From Rhodospirillaceae bacterium (GTDB taxonomy: Bacteria > Pseudomonadota > Alphaproteobacteria > Dongiales > Dongiaceae), in NCBI GenBank assembly GCA_008012315.1, contig SSEL01000006.1, positions 62,001 to 126,000 on the forward strand: DNA of 64,000 nucleotides, written 5' to 3'. The notes beneath the pieces are model-generated. The model was not told where the DNA came from. It was given only the letters and a program-made list of their open reading frames with translations, and searched no databases. This document shows, one piece after another, positions 8,308-17,640 of the stretch. The translations under genes and the position numbers were made by a program. Numbering within the stretch: the first letter of the stretch is position 1; each line of letters starts with the position of its first letter.

Positions 8308-9805
8308 CCCGCAGCCAAAGCCTCATCCCGTCGCCGCCATCGCCAGCAGCCGGGGGCGACGGCTGATCATGGCCGCCAACGAAGCCGCGATGGAGGAACA
8401 CTTGACGCCGGGACTTTCCCTGGCCGATGCCGTGGCGCGATATCCCGAGCTGGTGCATTTCGAAGCCGATCCATCCGGCGATACGATGGCGTTGCGGCGC
8501 CTGGCTTTCTGGTGCCAACGCTTTTCACCGCTGGTCGCCGTGGACGGTCTCGATGGCGTGATGATAGACATCACCGGCTGCGCCCATCTCTGGCAGGGCG
8601 AAGACAGATTACGGCAGGATCTGCTCGTCTCCCTGCAGCGTCGCGGCTTTGCCTGCCGCGCCGGCATTGCCGACACGATCGGCGCCGCCTGGGCCGTCGC
8701 CCGGTTTCAGGAGCAATCCCCGATCGTCGCGGATCAAGAACGCAAGACCGCTTTAGCCGTCCTACCGGTCGATGGTCTGCGCATTGACAGCGGCGTGGCG
8801 GAAGGCCTGCGGCGGCTCGGCCTGCGCGCGATCGGCGATCTTTATCCCCTGCCCCGCGCCGCGCTGGCAAAACGCTTCGGCCGGCTTCTGGTCGACCGGC
8901 TCGACCAGGCCCTGGGCGATCTGGCAGAGCCCTTCAATGCGTTGCTGTCGCCTCCGGCCCATCGGGTCAGCCTGACCTTCGCCGAACCGGTCGGGACGCC
9001 GGAAGATATCGATCGCGCCATGCATATCCTGGCCGAACGGCTGTCGCAGGATCTCACCGACCAAGGTAGCGGCGCCCGGCGAGTGCGCCTGAGCTGCTAC
9101 CGCCTGGATCATCAGGCCAGTGAAATCGGTATCGGGCTTTCTTTGCCGACGGCGACCGCCAAGCATCTCACCGATCTTCTGGCAAAAAAGCTCGACCGCA
9201 TCGATCCCGGTCCCGGCATCGAACAGATCATGCTGACGGCGCAACGCGTCGAGCCGCTCAGGCAACATCAGGCGGACCTGGAGAAAAACCGCGCCGGAAC
9301 CCGGCCGGCCATGGTCAATACGACCCTGGCACCTTTGATCGACCGCCTCGCCAACCGGCTGGGGCCGGACCGCATCTTTCGCCTCGCTATGGTGGAGAGC
9401 CATGTTCCTGAGCGCGCCGTGGCAAAAACAGATCCGCTTGCAATGACGGATAAACTGAACTGGACCGTCTCCGGACGGATCAGGCCGATCCGCCTGCTGG
9501 CCCATCCGGAACCCGTCGAGGTCATGGCGCCGGTCCCCGATGATCCGCCGATCCAGTTCCGCTGGCGCCATGTCCTGCATCGGGTCCGGGTCGCCGAAGG
9601 GCCGGAGCGGATAACCGATGAATGGTGGCGCCGGATCGGCATCACCGCCAATCAGAATGCGATCCGGGATTATCATCAGGATGACAATCTGCGCGATTAT
9701 TATCGGGTAGAGGACACGGAAGGACGACGCTTCTGGCTCTATCGCGCCGGGCTTTATCACCTCCACCATGCACCACGCTGGTTCATGCATGGCCTGTTTG
9801 CCTGA
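8144..9805 (+). CDS. imuB: ImuB, Y-family polymerase-like mutasome protein
   Basis: 553-aa non-catalytic Y-family relative that bridges DnaE2, ImuA and the beta clamp. RRYLSLWLPHWATDRW near residue 25 stands where active Y-family polymerases have the catalytic Asp motif, and the acidic residue is missing, as is usual for ImuB. Further on are GLSLADA, WCQRFSPLVAVDGLDGVMIDITG and little-finger-like sequence. The ATG at 8144 has AGGAG seven bases upstream; the frame is open further 5' but that part is the shadow of imuA. The stop lies five bases before dnaE2. Confidence 0.92.
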   Translation: MSTNRHDPILPPSPQATLSHRLLPRRYLSLWLPHWATDRWQLHQAGGKTAGQPADPQPKPHPVAAIASSRGRRLIMAANEAAMEEHLTPGLSLADAVARYPELVHFEADPSGDTMALRRLAFWCQRFSPLVAVDGLDGVMIDITGCAHLWQGEDRLRQDLLVSLQRRGFACRAGIADTIGAAWAVARFQEQSPIVADQERKTALAVLPVDGLRIDSGVAEGLRRLGLRAIGDLYPLPRAALAKRFGRLLVDRLDQALGDLAEPFNALLSPPAHRVSLTFAEPVGTPEDIDRAMHILAERLSQDLTDQGSGARRVRLSCYRLDHQASEIGIGLSLPTATAKHLTDLLAKKLDRIDPGPGIEQIMLTAQRVEPLRQHQADLEKNRAGTRPAMVNTTLAPLIDRLANRLGPDRIFRLAMVESHVPERAVAKTDPLAMTDKLNWTVSGRIRPIRLLAHPEPVEVMAPVPDDPPIQFRWRHVLHRVRVAEGPERITDEWWRRIGITANQNAIRDYHQDDNLRDYYRVEDTEGRRFWLYRAGLYHLHHAPRWFMHGLFA

Positions 9806-9810
9806 AGAGT

Positions 9811-12800
9811 ATGTCGCCGATGGCTTATGTCGAGCTGCAAGTCACCAGCAACTTTTCCTTCCTGGAAGGCGGATCCCATGCCAAGGAACTGGTCGACCGC
9901 GCCGTAGCGCTGGGCCATCCGGCCATCGCCATCACCGACCGCAACAGCCTGGCCGGTATCGTCAGGGCCTATAAGGCCTGCATCGGTCAGCCGATCGACT
10001 TGATTGTCGGCTGCCGTCTCGATTTCCAGGATGGCCGCAGCCTTCTCTGCTTCCCCCAGGACCGGGCGGCCTATGGTCGGCTCTGCGAATTGCTGACCCT
10101 GGGACGGCGCCGCGCGCCTAAGGGCGAATGCCATCTCAGCTATGACGATTTCCTGGCCCATGGCGAAGGCCAGATCGCCGTTGCTCTTGCTTCAGCCGAA
10201 ATCGAACCGGATTTCAGCCGCTTTCTGAGCCGCCTGTGTCAGGATTTTCCGCAGCGCGCTTACCTTGCCCTCACCCATCTTTACCAGGGCCAGGATAGCG
10301 GCCGGCTTCACGATCTCAGCCGCCTGGCAGCCGAAGCCGGCCTGCCGATCGTCGCCACCAATGACGTGCTCTATCACATACCGGCGCGCAAGATGCTGCA
10401 GGATGTGCTGACCTGTATCCGCCATGGCTGCACCATCGAGGAAGCCGGCTTTCAACTGAGCGCCAATGGCGAGCGCCACTTGAAACCGGCCGAGGAAATG
10501 CAGCGCCTGTTTCGCGATCACCCGGAGGCCATCGCCAATACCCGACGGATCGCTGACGCCTGCCGGTTCAAGCTGGATGAATTGAAAGACGAATATCCGG
10601 ATGAGGTGGTCGGCCCCGGCGAGACGGCGCAGCAAACACTGGAGCGACTGACCTTCGACGGAGCCGCCAGGCTCTATCCGCAAGGCATTCCAGAAACGGT
10701 TCGAAAGCAGATCGATCATGAATTAAGGATCATCGAGGACCTGAATTACGCGCCCTATTTCCTCACCGTCGCTAGTATTGTTGCCTATGCCAAGGAACAG
10801 AAAATTCTGCACCAGGGGCGCGGCTCCGCCGCCAATTCGGTGATTTGCTATTGCCTCGACATCACCGCCGTCGACCCCAAAAACAGCAACCTGCTCTTCG
10901 AACGCTTCATCAGCGAGGCGCGGAACGAGCCGCCGGATATCGATGTCGATTTCGAGCATGAGCGTCGCGAAGAGGTCATCCAGCATATCTATCAAAAATA
11001 CGGACGGCACCGCACGGGGCTTGCCGCCACCGTGATCTGCTATCGATCGCGGGCCGCCATTCGCGATGTTGGCAAGGTCATGGGCCTGTCGATCGATACG
11101 ATCAATGCCCTCTCCCGCGCCATCTGGGGCTGGAGCAATAAAGGCGCCACCGACACCGAAATCCGCCAGGCCGGCCTGGATCCCAGCGAGCCGCGATTGC
11201 GCGCCACGATCGAGCTGGCCGGTGAACTGATCGGATTCCCGCGTCACCTGTCGCAACATGTCGGCGGTTTCGTGATCAGCCGTGGTCCGCTTTCCTCGCT
11301 GGTGCCGATCGAAAATGCCGCAATGGAAAATCGCACCATTGTGCAATGGGACAAGGACGATCTTGAAACCCTTCGCATGATGAAGGTGGATGTCCTGGCG
11401 CTCGGCATGTTGAGCTGCCTGAAGCGGGCTTTCAACATGCTCAAGCAACATTATGGCGTTGACCTCGAGCTGAAAACGATCCCGCAAAATGACTCGAAAG
11501 TCTATGACATGCTGTCACAGGCCGATACGATCGGCGTGTTTCAGGTCGAAAGCCGGGCCCAGATGAGCATGCTGCCGCGCTTGAAGCCGCAGAACTACTA
11601 CGATCTCGTCATCGAAGTGGCGATCGTCCGGCCGGGCCCGATCCAAGGCGATATGGTGCATCCTTATTTGAAGCGTCGTGCCGGATTGGAAAAGGTGAAT
11701 TACGAAAATCCGGCCCTCGAAAAAGTTCTGAAGAAAACCCTGGGGATTCCTCTGTTCCAGGAACAGGCCATGCAGATTGCCATGGTCGCGGCGGACTTCT
11801 CCGCAAATGAAGCCGATGAATTGCGACGTTCCATGGCTACCTTCAAGAATGAAGGCGATGTAGCGAAATTCGAAACCAAGCTGGTCGAGGGCATGGTCCG
11901 GAACGGCTATAGCCGGGATTTCGCCACCCGTTGTTTCAACCAGATCAAAGGGTTCGGCACTTACGGTTTTCCCGAAAGCCATGCCGCCAGCTTCGCGCTT
12001 CTCGTCTATGTTTCGGCCTGGATAAAATATCATTATCCCGATGTCTTCGCCGCCGCTTTGCTCAACAGCCAGCCCATGGGTTTCTATGCACCGGCACAGA
12101 TCATCGGCGATGCACAGAAACATGGCGTCGAGATCCGTCCCCTCGATGTCAACCACAGTTCCTGGGACAATACGCTTGAACCGGACGGCAATCGCCATGC
12201 CCTCCGCCTGGGCTTCCGGCAAGCGAAAGGCCTCCCGCAAAAAGCCATCGAGGAACAATTGCTGGCGCATCGCGGCGACGGCTACCGCCAGGTCGCCGAC
12301 TTGACGCGACGTGCCGGCCTTGACCCCGCCATCGTCACCAAACTGGCGGAGGCGGATGCTTTTCGCTCCATCGATCTGGATCGGCGCCAGGCACTCTGGT
12401 CGGTGATGGCGTTGGAGCAGGACGATCTGCCGCTTTTCGCCGGTACCGATGCGATCCCGGCCGATAGCGACCGATCCGTTTCATTACCCTTGATGCCGGT
12501 TTCACAGCATGTCATCGAAGATTACCGCGCCATGGCCCTGAGCCTGAAACAGCATCCCATGGCTTTTCTGCGCAGCAAGCTGTCCGGCCGCGGCATCATC
12601 TCCACGGAAGAACTGGATAGCGTAAGACCAGGCAAGACTGTCATGGTTGCCGGACTGGTTCTGGTGCGACAACGTCCCGGCAGCGCCAGCGGCACCGTCT
12701 TCGTCACCCTGGAAGACGAAAAGGGCATCGTCAATCTCATCAACTGGCCGATGGTGTTCGAACAATATCGCGGCACCATCATGGGTGCCAAAATGCTGGC

Positions 12801-12960
12801 TTGCCGCGGCCGGTTGCAACGAGAAGGCGACGCGCCGCATGTTGTCACCCATGTCGTTGCCGAGAAGCTCTATGACCTGACCAGCATGCTGGACGGCCTG
12901 CATGAAAAATCCGCGCAACAGGAAAGCGGCCTTAATATCCGCAGCCGCGATTTCCATTGA
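9811..12960 (+). CDS. dnaE2: Error-prone DNA polymerase DnaE2 (ImuC)
   Basis: Translesion C-family polymerase, 1049 aa, the catalytic subunit of the ImuA-ImuB-DnaE2 mutasome. Domains: N-terminal PHP domain (ELQVTSNFSFLEGGSH near residue 7, ITDRNSLAG near 46), polymerase core with GRGSAANSVICYCL and the catalytic PDIDVDFEHER, finger/tau-type region, and a C-terminal OB fold (VMVAGLVLVRQRPGS, GTVFVTLEDE). The PHP metal ligands look only partly kept, as is common in DnaE2. It follows imuB almost without a gap and should be SOS-induced from the box at 7405. Confidence 0.97.
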   Translation: MSPMAYVELQVTSNFSFLEGGSHAKELVDRAVALGHPAIAITDRNSLAGIVRAYKACIGQPIDLIVGCRLDFQDGRSLLCFPQDRAAYGRLCELLTLGRRRAPKGECHLSYDDFLAHGEGQIAVALASAEIEPDFSRFLSRLCQDFPQRAYLALTHLYQGQDSGRLHDLSRLAAEAGLPIVATNDVLYHIPARKMLQDVLTCIRHGCTIEEAGFQLSANGERHLKPAEEMQRLFRDHPEAIANTRRIADACRFKLDELKDEYPDEVVGPGETAQQTLERLTFDGAARLYPQGIPETVRKQIDHELRIIEDLNYAPYFLTVASIVAYAKEQKILHQGRGSAANSVICYCLDITAVDPKNSNLLFERFISEARNEPPDIDVDFEHERREEVIQHIYQKYGRHRTGLAATVICYRSRAAIRDVGKVMGLSIDTINALSRAIWGWSNKGATDTEIRQAGLDPSEPRLRATIELAGELIGFPRHLSQHVGGFVISRGPLSSLVPIENAAMENRTIVQWDKDDLETLRMMKVDVLALGMLSCLKRAFNMLKQHYGVDLELKTIPQNDSKVYDMLSQADTIGVFQVESRAQMSMLPRLKPQNYYDLVIEVAIVRPGPIQGDMVHPYLKRRAGLEKVNYENPALEKVLKKTLGIPLFQEQAMQIAMVAADFSANEADELRRSMATFKNEGDVAKFETKLVEGMVRNGYSRDFATRCFNQIKGFGTYGFPESHAASFALLVYVSAWIKYHYPDVFAAALLNSQPMGFYAPAQIIGDAQKHGVEIRPLDVNHSSWDNTLEPDGNRHALRLGFRQAKGLPQKAIEEQLLAHRGDGYRQVADLTRRAGLDPAIVTKLAEADAFRSIDLDRRQALWSVMALEQDDLPLFAGTDAIPADSDRSVSLPLMPVSQHVIEDYRAMALSLKQHPMAFLRSKLSGRGIISTEELDSVRPGKTVMVAGLVLVRQRPGSASGTVFVTLEDEKGIVNLINWPMVFEQYRGTIMGAKMLACRGRLQREGDAPHVVTHVVAEKLYDLTSMLDGLHEKSAQQESGLNIRSRDFH

Positions 12961-12982
12961 TCATCGCGGCTGGCTTCCAGCC

Positions 12983-13843
12983 TTATTTTCCTGCCAGAAA
13001 ACCCAGGACCGCTTTGTTGAAGGCAGCCGGCTGTTGCCACATCGCGAAATGGCTGGCATCCGGTAAAATAATCATCTTGGCATTGGGAATGAGCTTGGCC
13101 ATTTCCTCCGTGTGATCGCGCCGGATGGCCTCGTCATGCTCACCATCGGAAATCGCCGTCGGCACCGAGATATGACGCAGTTGGTCTTGCGAATAATTCG
13201 GCTCCGTCTCCCACATCTTGCTGACCGCCGCGAGGAAGCTTTCGTAATCCGCCGGCGTCTTCGACAGATGCGTATAATCCTGCCCCGCCTGGGTGATATA
13301 TCGTTTGAAAACCGCGCTATTGCCGATATCCGGACGTACGCCGGCCATATTGTAATTGGCGCCAAACGCAAACAATTTAGTCAAGCGATCGGGATGATGG
13401 ATGGCAATATCGAGGCCGATGACGCCGCCATCGCTCCAGCCGACCAGCGCCGTCCGCTTGATCTTGAGAAAATCGAGCAGCGCCAGCACATCCGAGGCCA
13501 TCAACCCATAGCTAAAAGGCTTGTCGTCGCGGGTGCTTCGACCATGGCCACGGCTGTCGACGACGATGACCTGGTATTTATTGGCGAAGGTCGGCACTTG
13601 ATTGCCCCAGTAATCGGCATTTCCCAGACCGCCATGCAGCAGCAATAGAGGCTGTCCCTTCCCGTAAATGGCATAATAAAGCTTGATTCCATTGACGGCC
13701 GCATATCCGCTCTTCTTCGCTTTCGGCAATTCCGGAACGGGCGGAAGCTGCTGCCATACCTCGTCTGCCCGGCTCGCCGATATCAGGGGATTGGCGATCA
13801 AGCCGATCACGAAGGCAATCACGAACAGCACGCGTCTCGTCAT
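12983..13843 (-). CDS. Exported alpha/beta hydrolase (triad intact)
   Basis: 286-aa alpha/beta-hydrolase-fold protein with a signal peptide (about residues 1-26, cleavage probably after SRA). Oxyanion motif HGGLGNADYWG near 70, nucleophile Ser in GWSDGG near 141, acidic residue in DGEHDEAIRR near 230, and catalytic His in LPDASHFAMW near 260. The substrate is unknown; the fold covers esterases, lactonases and epoxide or C-C hydrolases. GGAGCGAAAG precedes the ATG. It is second in a two-gene operon with a close paralogue 21 bp upstream. Confidence 0.88.
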   Translation of the reverse strand: MTRRVLFVIAFVIGLIANPLISASRADEVWQQLPPVPELPKAKKSGYAAVNGIKLYYAIYGKGQPLLLLHGGLGNADYWGNQVPTFANKYQVIVVDSRGHGRSTRDDKPFSYGLMASDVLALLDFLKIKRTALVGWSDGGVIGLDIAIHHPDRLTKLFAFGANYNMAGVRPDIGNSAVFKRYITQAGQDYTHLSKTPADYESFLAAVSKMWETEPNYSQDQLRHISVPTAISDGEHDEAIRRDHTEEMAKLIPNAKMIILPDASHFAMWQQPAAFNKAVLGFLAGK

Positions 13844-13864
13844 TCTTTCGCTCCATGCATTGGA

Positions 13865-14722
13865 TTATTTTCCGGCGAGAAACAGCAGCAATGCTTGATT
13901 GAAGAGCTGCGGATTTTGCCACATCGCGAAAAAGCTGACATCCGGCAAAATCAACAATTTCGCGGATGGGATCATACGGGCTAAGGCCTCGGTATGTTCC
14001 CGCCGGATGGCTTCGTCATGATCGCCGGCGGCAATGATGATCGGAAGAGAGATGTGATTAAGCTGTTCCGCCGAAAAATCCGGTTCGCTTCCCCAAAAGA
14101 TGCTGAGAAGCTGCAGAAATATTTCATATCCGTGAGGCTTTCCAGACAGACGTAGATAATCGCGCCGCGCCAGTTCGATATACCGCACGAAATTGTCATT
14201 CTGATCGACATCGAGCCGATAACCCGATGGCTTGTAATTGGCGCTGAAGATGAACAGCCGCCGCAACCGTTCCGGATGCTGAATGGCAAGTTGCAAGGCC
14301 GTATTGCCGCCATCGCTCCAACCGATGATGGAGACTTTATCGATTTTCAGAAGATCGAGCAGTGCGATGACATCGGCCGCCAAAAGACGATAGCTGAAAA
14401 GCTTTCCATCGCGCGTACTACGCCCGTGACCGCGCGCATCGATGACGATCACGCGGTATTTCTTGGCAAGGACCGGGACCTGGTTGCCCCAGTAATTCGC
14501 ATTGCCCAGCGCACCATGCAGCAGCAGGACCGGCTCGCCCTGGCCGAATGTTTCGAAATAAAGCTGGATGCCGTTAATCCAGGCATAACCGCTGCTCGCC
14601 GGGTCGGGCAGCGGCTTCGGTTCAGGCAGTTGCTGCCAAGGCCGCTCCGTCGCCATCGCAACAGGCGGTGACGTGACGCTGAAAACCGATAGCAGCATAA
14701 GCAATGTCAGGAGATTTCGCAT
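13865..14722 (-). CDS. Exported alpha/beta hydrolase paralogue lacking the catalytic His
   Basis: 285-aa paralogue of the next gene, with its own signal peptide (about residues 1-24). HGALGNANYWG, the nucleophile motif IGWSDGG and the acid region GDHDEAIRR are kept, but the position of the catalytic His reads LPDVSFFAMW, with Phe where the sister protein has His. Read directly from the codons (GTC AGC TTT TTC). The protein is otherwise full-length and not frameshifted, so it may have lost hydrolysis while keeping ligand binding. AGGAG lies nine bases before the ATG. Confidence 0.87.
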   Translation of the reverse strand: MRNLLTLLMLLSVFSVTSPPVAMATERPWQQLPEPKPLPDPASSGYAWINGIQLYFETFGQGEPVLLLHGALGNANYWGNQVPVLAKKYRVIVIDARGHGRSTRDGKLFSYRLLAADVIALLDLLKIDKVSIIGWSDGGNTALQLAIQHPERLRRLFIFSANYKPSGYRLDVDQNDNFVRYIELARRDYLRLSGKPHGYEIFLQLLSIFWGSEPDFSAEQLNHISLPIIIAAGDHDEAIRREHTEALARMIPSAKLLILPDVSFFAMWQNPQLFNQALLLFLAGK

Positions 14723-14758
14723 TGTCGCGTACTCCTGTTCGCCCGGCTATAAAGCAAA

Positions 14759-14786
14759 AGTGGCATGTTCTCACGAACATGCCACT
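14759..14786 (-). terminator. Rho-independent terminator after the peroxiredoxin gene
   Basis: Perfect 12-bp stem (AGTGGCATGTTC / GAACATGCCACT) with a four-base loop. Read on the minus strand it is followed by CTTTTGCTTT, so it ends transcription coming from the peroxiredoxin gene. Confidence 0.75.
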
Positions 14787-14831
14787 GGAACGACGCGACC
14801 TTTATCCGGTCGAGGACATGGACGTCGCGTT

Positions 14832-15470
14832 CTACTTGAGATTCGGTTGCGGCGTGATGCGAAGATAGGGCTTCAGCGCCTTGTAGCCTTTCGGGAAAGC
14901 CTTATCCGCCTCCTCGTTGCTCACCGAAGGAACGATGATGCAATCGTCGCCATGCTTCCAATTCACCGGCGTTGCAACTTTATATTGCGCCGTCAATTGC
15001 AACGAATCCACAACCCGCAGGATCTCATCGAAATTGCGGCCGGTGCTGGCGGGATAGGTGATCGTCAGCTTCACCTTCTTATCCGGCCCGATGACAAAGA
15101 CGGAACGCACCGTCAGCGTGTCGTTCGCATTGGGATGGATCATCCCATAGAGATCCGACACTTTGCGATCGGGATCGGCCAGAAGCGGGAAATTCAACTT
15201 TGTCCCCTGGGTCTCTTCGATATCGCCGACCCAGCCCTTGTGATCGGAGAGCGGATCCACGCTCAACCCGATGACCTTGACATTACGCTTGTCGAATTCC
15301 GGCTTCAGCTTGGCGACTTCGCCAAGTTCCGTGGTGCAAACCGGCGTGAAATCCTTCGGGTGGGAAAACAGGATGCCCCAGCGATCTCCCAGCCATTTAT
15401 GAAAACTGATCGGGCCGTCGGTCGATTCCTGGGTAAAGTCCGGTGCGGTGTCACCAAGTCGAATACTCAT
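14832..15470 (-). CDS. 1-Cys peroxiredoxin (Prx6/AhpC-TSA family)
   Basis: 212-aa peroxiredoxin reducing hydrogen peroxide and organic peroxides in the cytosol. The N-terminal thioredoxin-fold domain has FSHPKDFTPVCTTELG near residues 35-50 with the peroxidatic Cys; the C-terminal domain (NWKHGDDCIIVPSVSNEEA near 168) is typical of the Prx6 group. The start at 15470 is chosen for the strong GGAAGGAG just upstream; a longer in-frame extension has no such site. Single-gene transcript with its own terminator. Confidence 0.95.
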   Translation of the reverse strand: MSIRLGDTAPDFTQESTDGPISFHKWLGDRWGILFSHPKDFTPVCTTELGEVAKLKPEFDKRNVKVIGLSVDPLSDHKGWVGDIEETQGTKLNFPLLADPDRKVSDLYGMIHPNANDTLTVRSVFVIGPDKKVKLTITYPASTGRNFDEILRVVDSLQLTAQYKVATPVNWKHGDDCIIVPSVSNEEADKAFPKGYKALKPYLRITPQPNLK

Positions 15471-16216
15471 ACTTTCACTCCTTCCATAAAAACCTGCCCC
15501 GACAACCGACCGTCGGCGTGCCTTCGTGATATTTTTTACGTCATGCTCGGCAAGACGGCACCTGGATGGCGCGCCTGGATAGCTTTGTGAAACCATGCCG
15601 ACAGTCGCCATTTAAGACGGTCGTTCAAGGTAGAATAGACTGCGGTTTCGTCACCAGCAACAGCAGGCACGTTCGGTTTTAACTTGTCCGCCTCGACGAT
15701 GACGCCGGTCACCTTTCCATAAGGCAAGGTGGGGCCGTCGCGATTTTTTTCTGAGCGGCGTGCCCTCACGCTGCTGTACCGGCGGCCGACAGTCAGGCCC
15801 AACCCCATGATTTATCGGCCATATTCGCTCCCCCCTTGAGGATGAAAGAATAGAGGAAGGATTTGTGCCCACGCCCGGTTGCAAAACGCCCGTCGATCCC
15901 TATATGGTCAAGTCCATCGCCAATTTTGCAGGAGCCGGATCGGAATCCGGATTGCATATGCCGGATCCTTCCGAGGGCCCAAGTAGCAAGCAGGGCAGTT
16001 GCCATAGATCGACTGCTCTGCCGCCTTTAACGGCCTTAGAGCCTCTTCTCTTCCCGGCCGCCGCTTTGCTGCGGAAAATCGCCGGATTTCTGATGCAATT
16101 CATCCGTTTCCGCACCCGGGGCGTCGCCTCGAGGGGCAAAACGCCGTGCCGCCTCATTGCCTGGATGCAGCCTGTCGCTGTCGCCGGCACGCCTTCATGC
16201 AATCCGGACTCCTGAC
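15471..16216. other. Gap of about 750 bp with no convincing gene
   Basis: Between the divergent peroxiredoxin and CorC-like genes. Apart from the weak frame at 15536-15808, open frames on both strands here overlap one another and lack recognisable domains. Promoters for both flanking genes must lie here, but I could not pick them out with confidence. Confidence 0.5.
15536..15808 (-). CDS. Possible small protein of unknown function
   Basis: A 90-codon frame with plausible protein-like composition (GKVTGVIVEADKLKPNVP in the middle) but no recognised family. The start at 15808 lies about 16 bases past an AAGGGGGGAG sequence, which is better placed for a nine-codon frame beginning at about 15820. 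Base use is less biased than in neighbouring genes. It could be a decayed gene or a chance frame. Confidence 0.25.
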   Translation of the reverse strand: MGLGLTVGRRYSSVRARRSEKNRDGPTLPYGKVTGVIVEADKLKPNVPAVAGDETAVYSTLNDRLKWRLSAWFHKAIQARHPGAVLPSMT

Positions 16217-17524
16217 ATGCTCTATCTTGAGATTTTCATTGTCGTGCTTCTGACCGTTATTAACGGCCTTCTGGCCATGTCGGAGCTCGCCGTCGTCTCC
16301 TCCCGCAAGGCACGCCTGGATCACATGGCCGGCAGCGGCAATCGTGGCGCCCGCCTGGCGCTGCGCCTGATCGAGGATCCCAGCCGGTTTTTATCGACCG
16401 TGCAGATCGGCATCACGCTGGTGGGTATTTTCGCCGGCGCCTTCAGCGGCGCCACATTGGCGACGCGCCTCGGCAATTGGCTCAACGGCTTTTCCCTGAT
16501 CGCACCGCATGGCGAGCAAATCGGCGTCGTCCTTGTGGTGATCGGCATCACCTATCTGTCCTTGATCGTCGGTGAGCTGGTGCCGAAACGCATCGCCATG
16601 TCCAATCCCGAACGCGTGGCAACCGCCGTCGCCGGCCCGATGCAAGTCTTATCACGCCTGGCGGCGCCGGCCGTCTGGCTGCTCAAGAATTCAACCGAAT
16701 TAATTCTGCGCGCCCTTGGTCTGGGCGGCAGCCAAGGCAGCGCGGTTACCGAAGAAGAGGTCAAATCGCTCATCGCCGAAGGCGCGCAAAGTGGCATCTT
16801 CATGCCGCAGGAGCATCGGATGCTGGAAGGCGTCATGCGGATGGCGGACCGGTCGGTCCGGGCGATCATGACGCCCCGTACCGATATCGTTTGGATCGAT
16901 GTCGATGCGGCTTTGCCCGATGCCTTGAAGACAATCGAGGAGAGCAACTTTTCGCGTCTGCTGGTCTGCGAAGAGTCGATCGACCAGGCAATCGGCGTCA
17001 TTCACGCAAAGAATCTGATCGCCGCGGCCTTACGGGGTGAGAGGATCTCGCTGCGTGATCGCATGATTAATGTCTTGGCTATCCCCGACCGCACAACCAT
17101 TCTGAAAGCCCTCGACCATTTCCGCCGCGAGAAAATTCATATTGCCGTCGTGGTCGATGAATATGGGACGACGGAAGGCATCGTAACCATTACCGATGTG
17201 CTGGAATCGATTACCGGCGATCTGCCGGAGCACGGCGACGAGCCGGAAGTGGATATGATCCGTCGGAAAGATGGGTCATGGCTGGTTGATGGCATGATAC
17301 CCGTTGACGAATTCGAGGACCGGACCGGTCTGCGGGGTTTGCAGAATGGCGGCGACTTCCACACCCTGGCCGGCTTCGTGCTCCAGCATCTGGGTCACCT
17401 GCCGAAAGCCGGAGAAAGTTTTGTTTTCCGCGATGCCCGTTTCGAAGTGATCGATATGGATGGCCGCCGGATCGATAAAATCCTTTACATTCCGGCGGAA
17501 GATGCCGATGCCGGGCATATATGA
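16217..17524 (+). CDS. CNNM/CorC-HlyC family membrane protein
   Basis: 435-aa integral membrane protein of the DUF21-CBS-CorC_HlyC type (often labelled hemolysin family), associated with magnesium or cobalt homeostasis. Residues 1 to about 190 carry three or four hydrophobic segments of the DUF21 domain (LEIFIVVLLTVINGLLAMSE at the N-terminus, VGELVPKRIA). A CBS pair follows at about 205-325 (MTPRTDIVWID, VVVDEYGTTEGIVT) and the CorC_HlyC domain ends the protein. The first ATG before the membrane segment (16217) was chosen; upstream sequence in frame is not protein-like. Stands alone. Confidence 0.92.
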   Translation: MLYLEIFIVVLLTVINGLLAMSELAVVSSRKARLDHMAGSGNRGARLALRLIEDPSRFLSTVQIGITLVGIFAGAFSGATLATRLGNWLNGFSLIAPHGEQIGVVLVVIGITYLSLIVGELVPKRIAMSNPERVATAVAGPMQVLSRLAAPAVWLLKNSTELILRALGLGGSQGSAVTEEEVKSLIAEGAQSGIFMPQEHRMLEGVMRMADRSVRAIMTPRTDIVWIDVDAALPDALKTIEESNFSRLLVCEESIDQAIGVIHAKNLIAAALRGERISLRDRMINVLAIPDRTTILKALDHFRREKIHIAVVVDEYGTTEGIVTITDVLESITGDLPEHGDEPEVDMIRRKDGSWLVDGMIPVDEFEDRTGLRGLQNGGDFHTLAGFVLQHLGHLPKAGESFVFRDARFEVIDMDGRRIDKILYIPAEDADAGHI

Positions 17525-17583
17525 GATGACGCTCATCGTTTGGTTATCGACAGGAAAACGCCCCCTTGCCATGCTGAACCACA

Positions 17584-17604
17584 GTACTCATTTATCGTGA
17601 GTAC
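17584..17604. promoter_or_regulatory. Short perfect inverted repeat upstream of a secreted-protein gene
   Basis: GTACTCA, seven-base spacer, TGAGTAC, ending 36 bases before the ATG at 17641. It could be an operator or a leader hairpin; there is no further evidence. Confidence 0.3.
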
Positions 17605-17640
17605 ACGTCAGATTGCTCGCCTAATAGATGGGGAGTCATC

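Noticed and set aside
15900..16202. 100-codon frame on the minus strand before the CorC-like gene
   Set aside because: Overlaps another frame on the plus strand, no ribosome-binding site or known domain.
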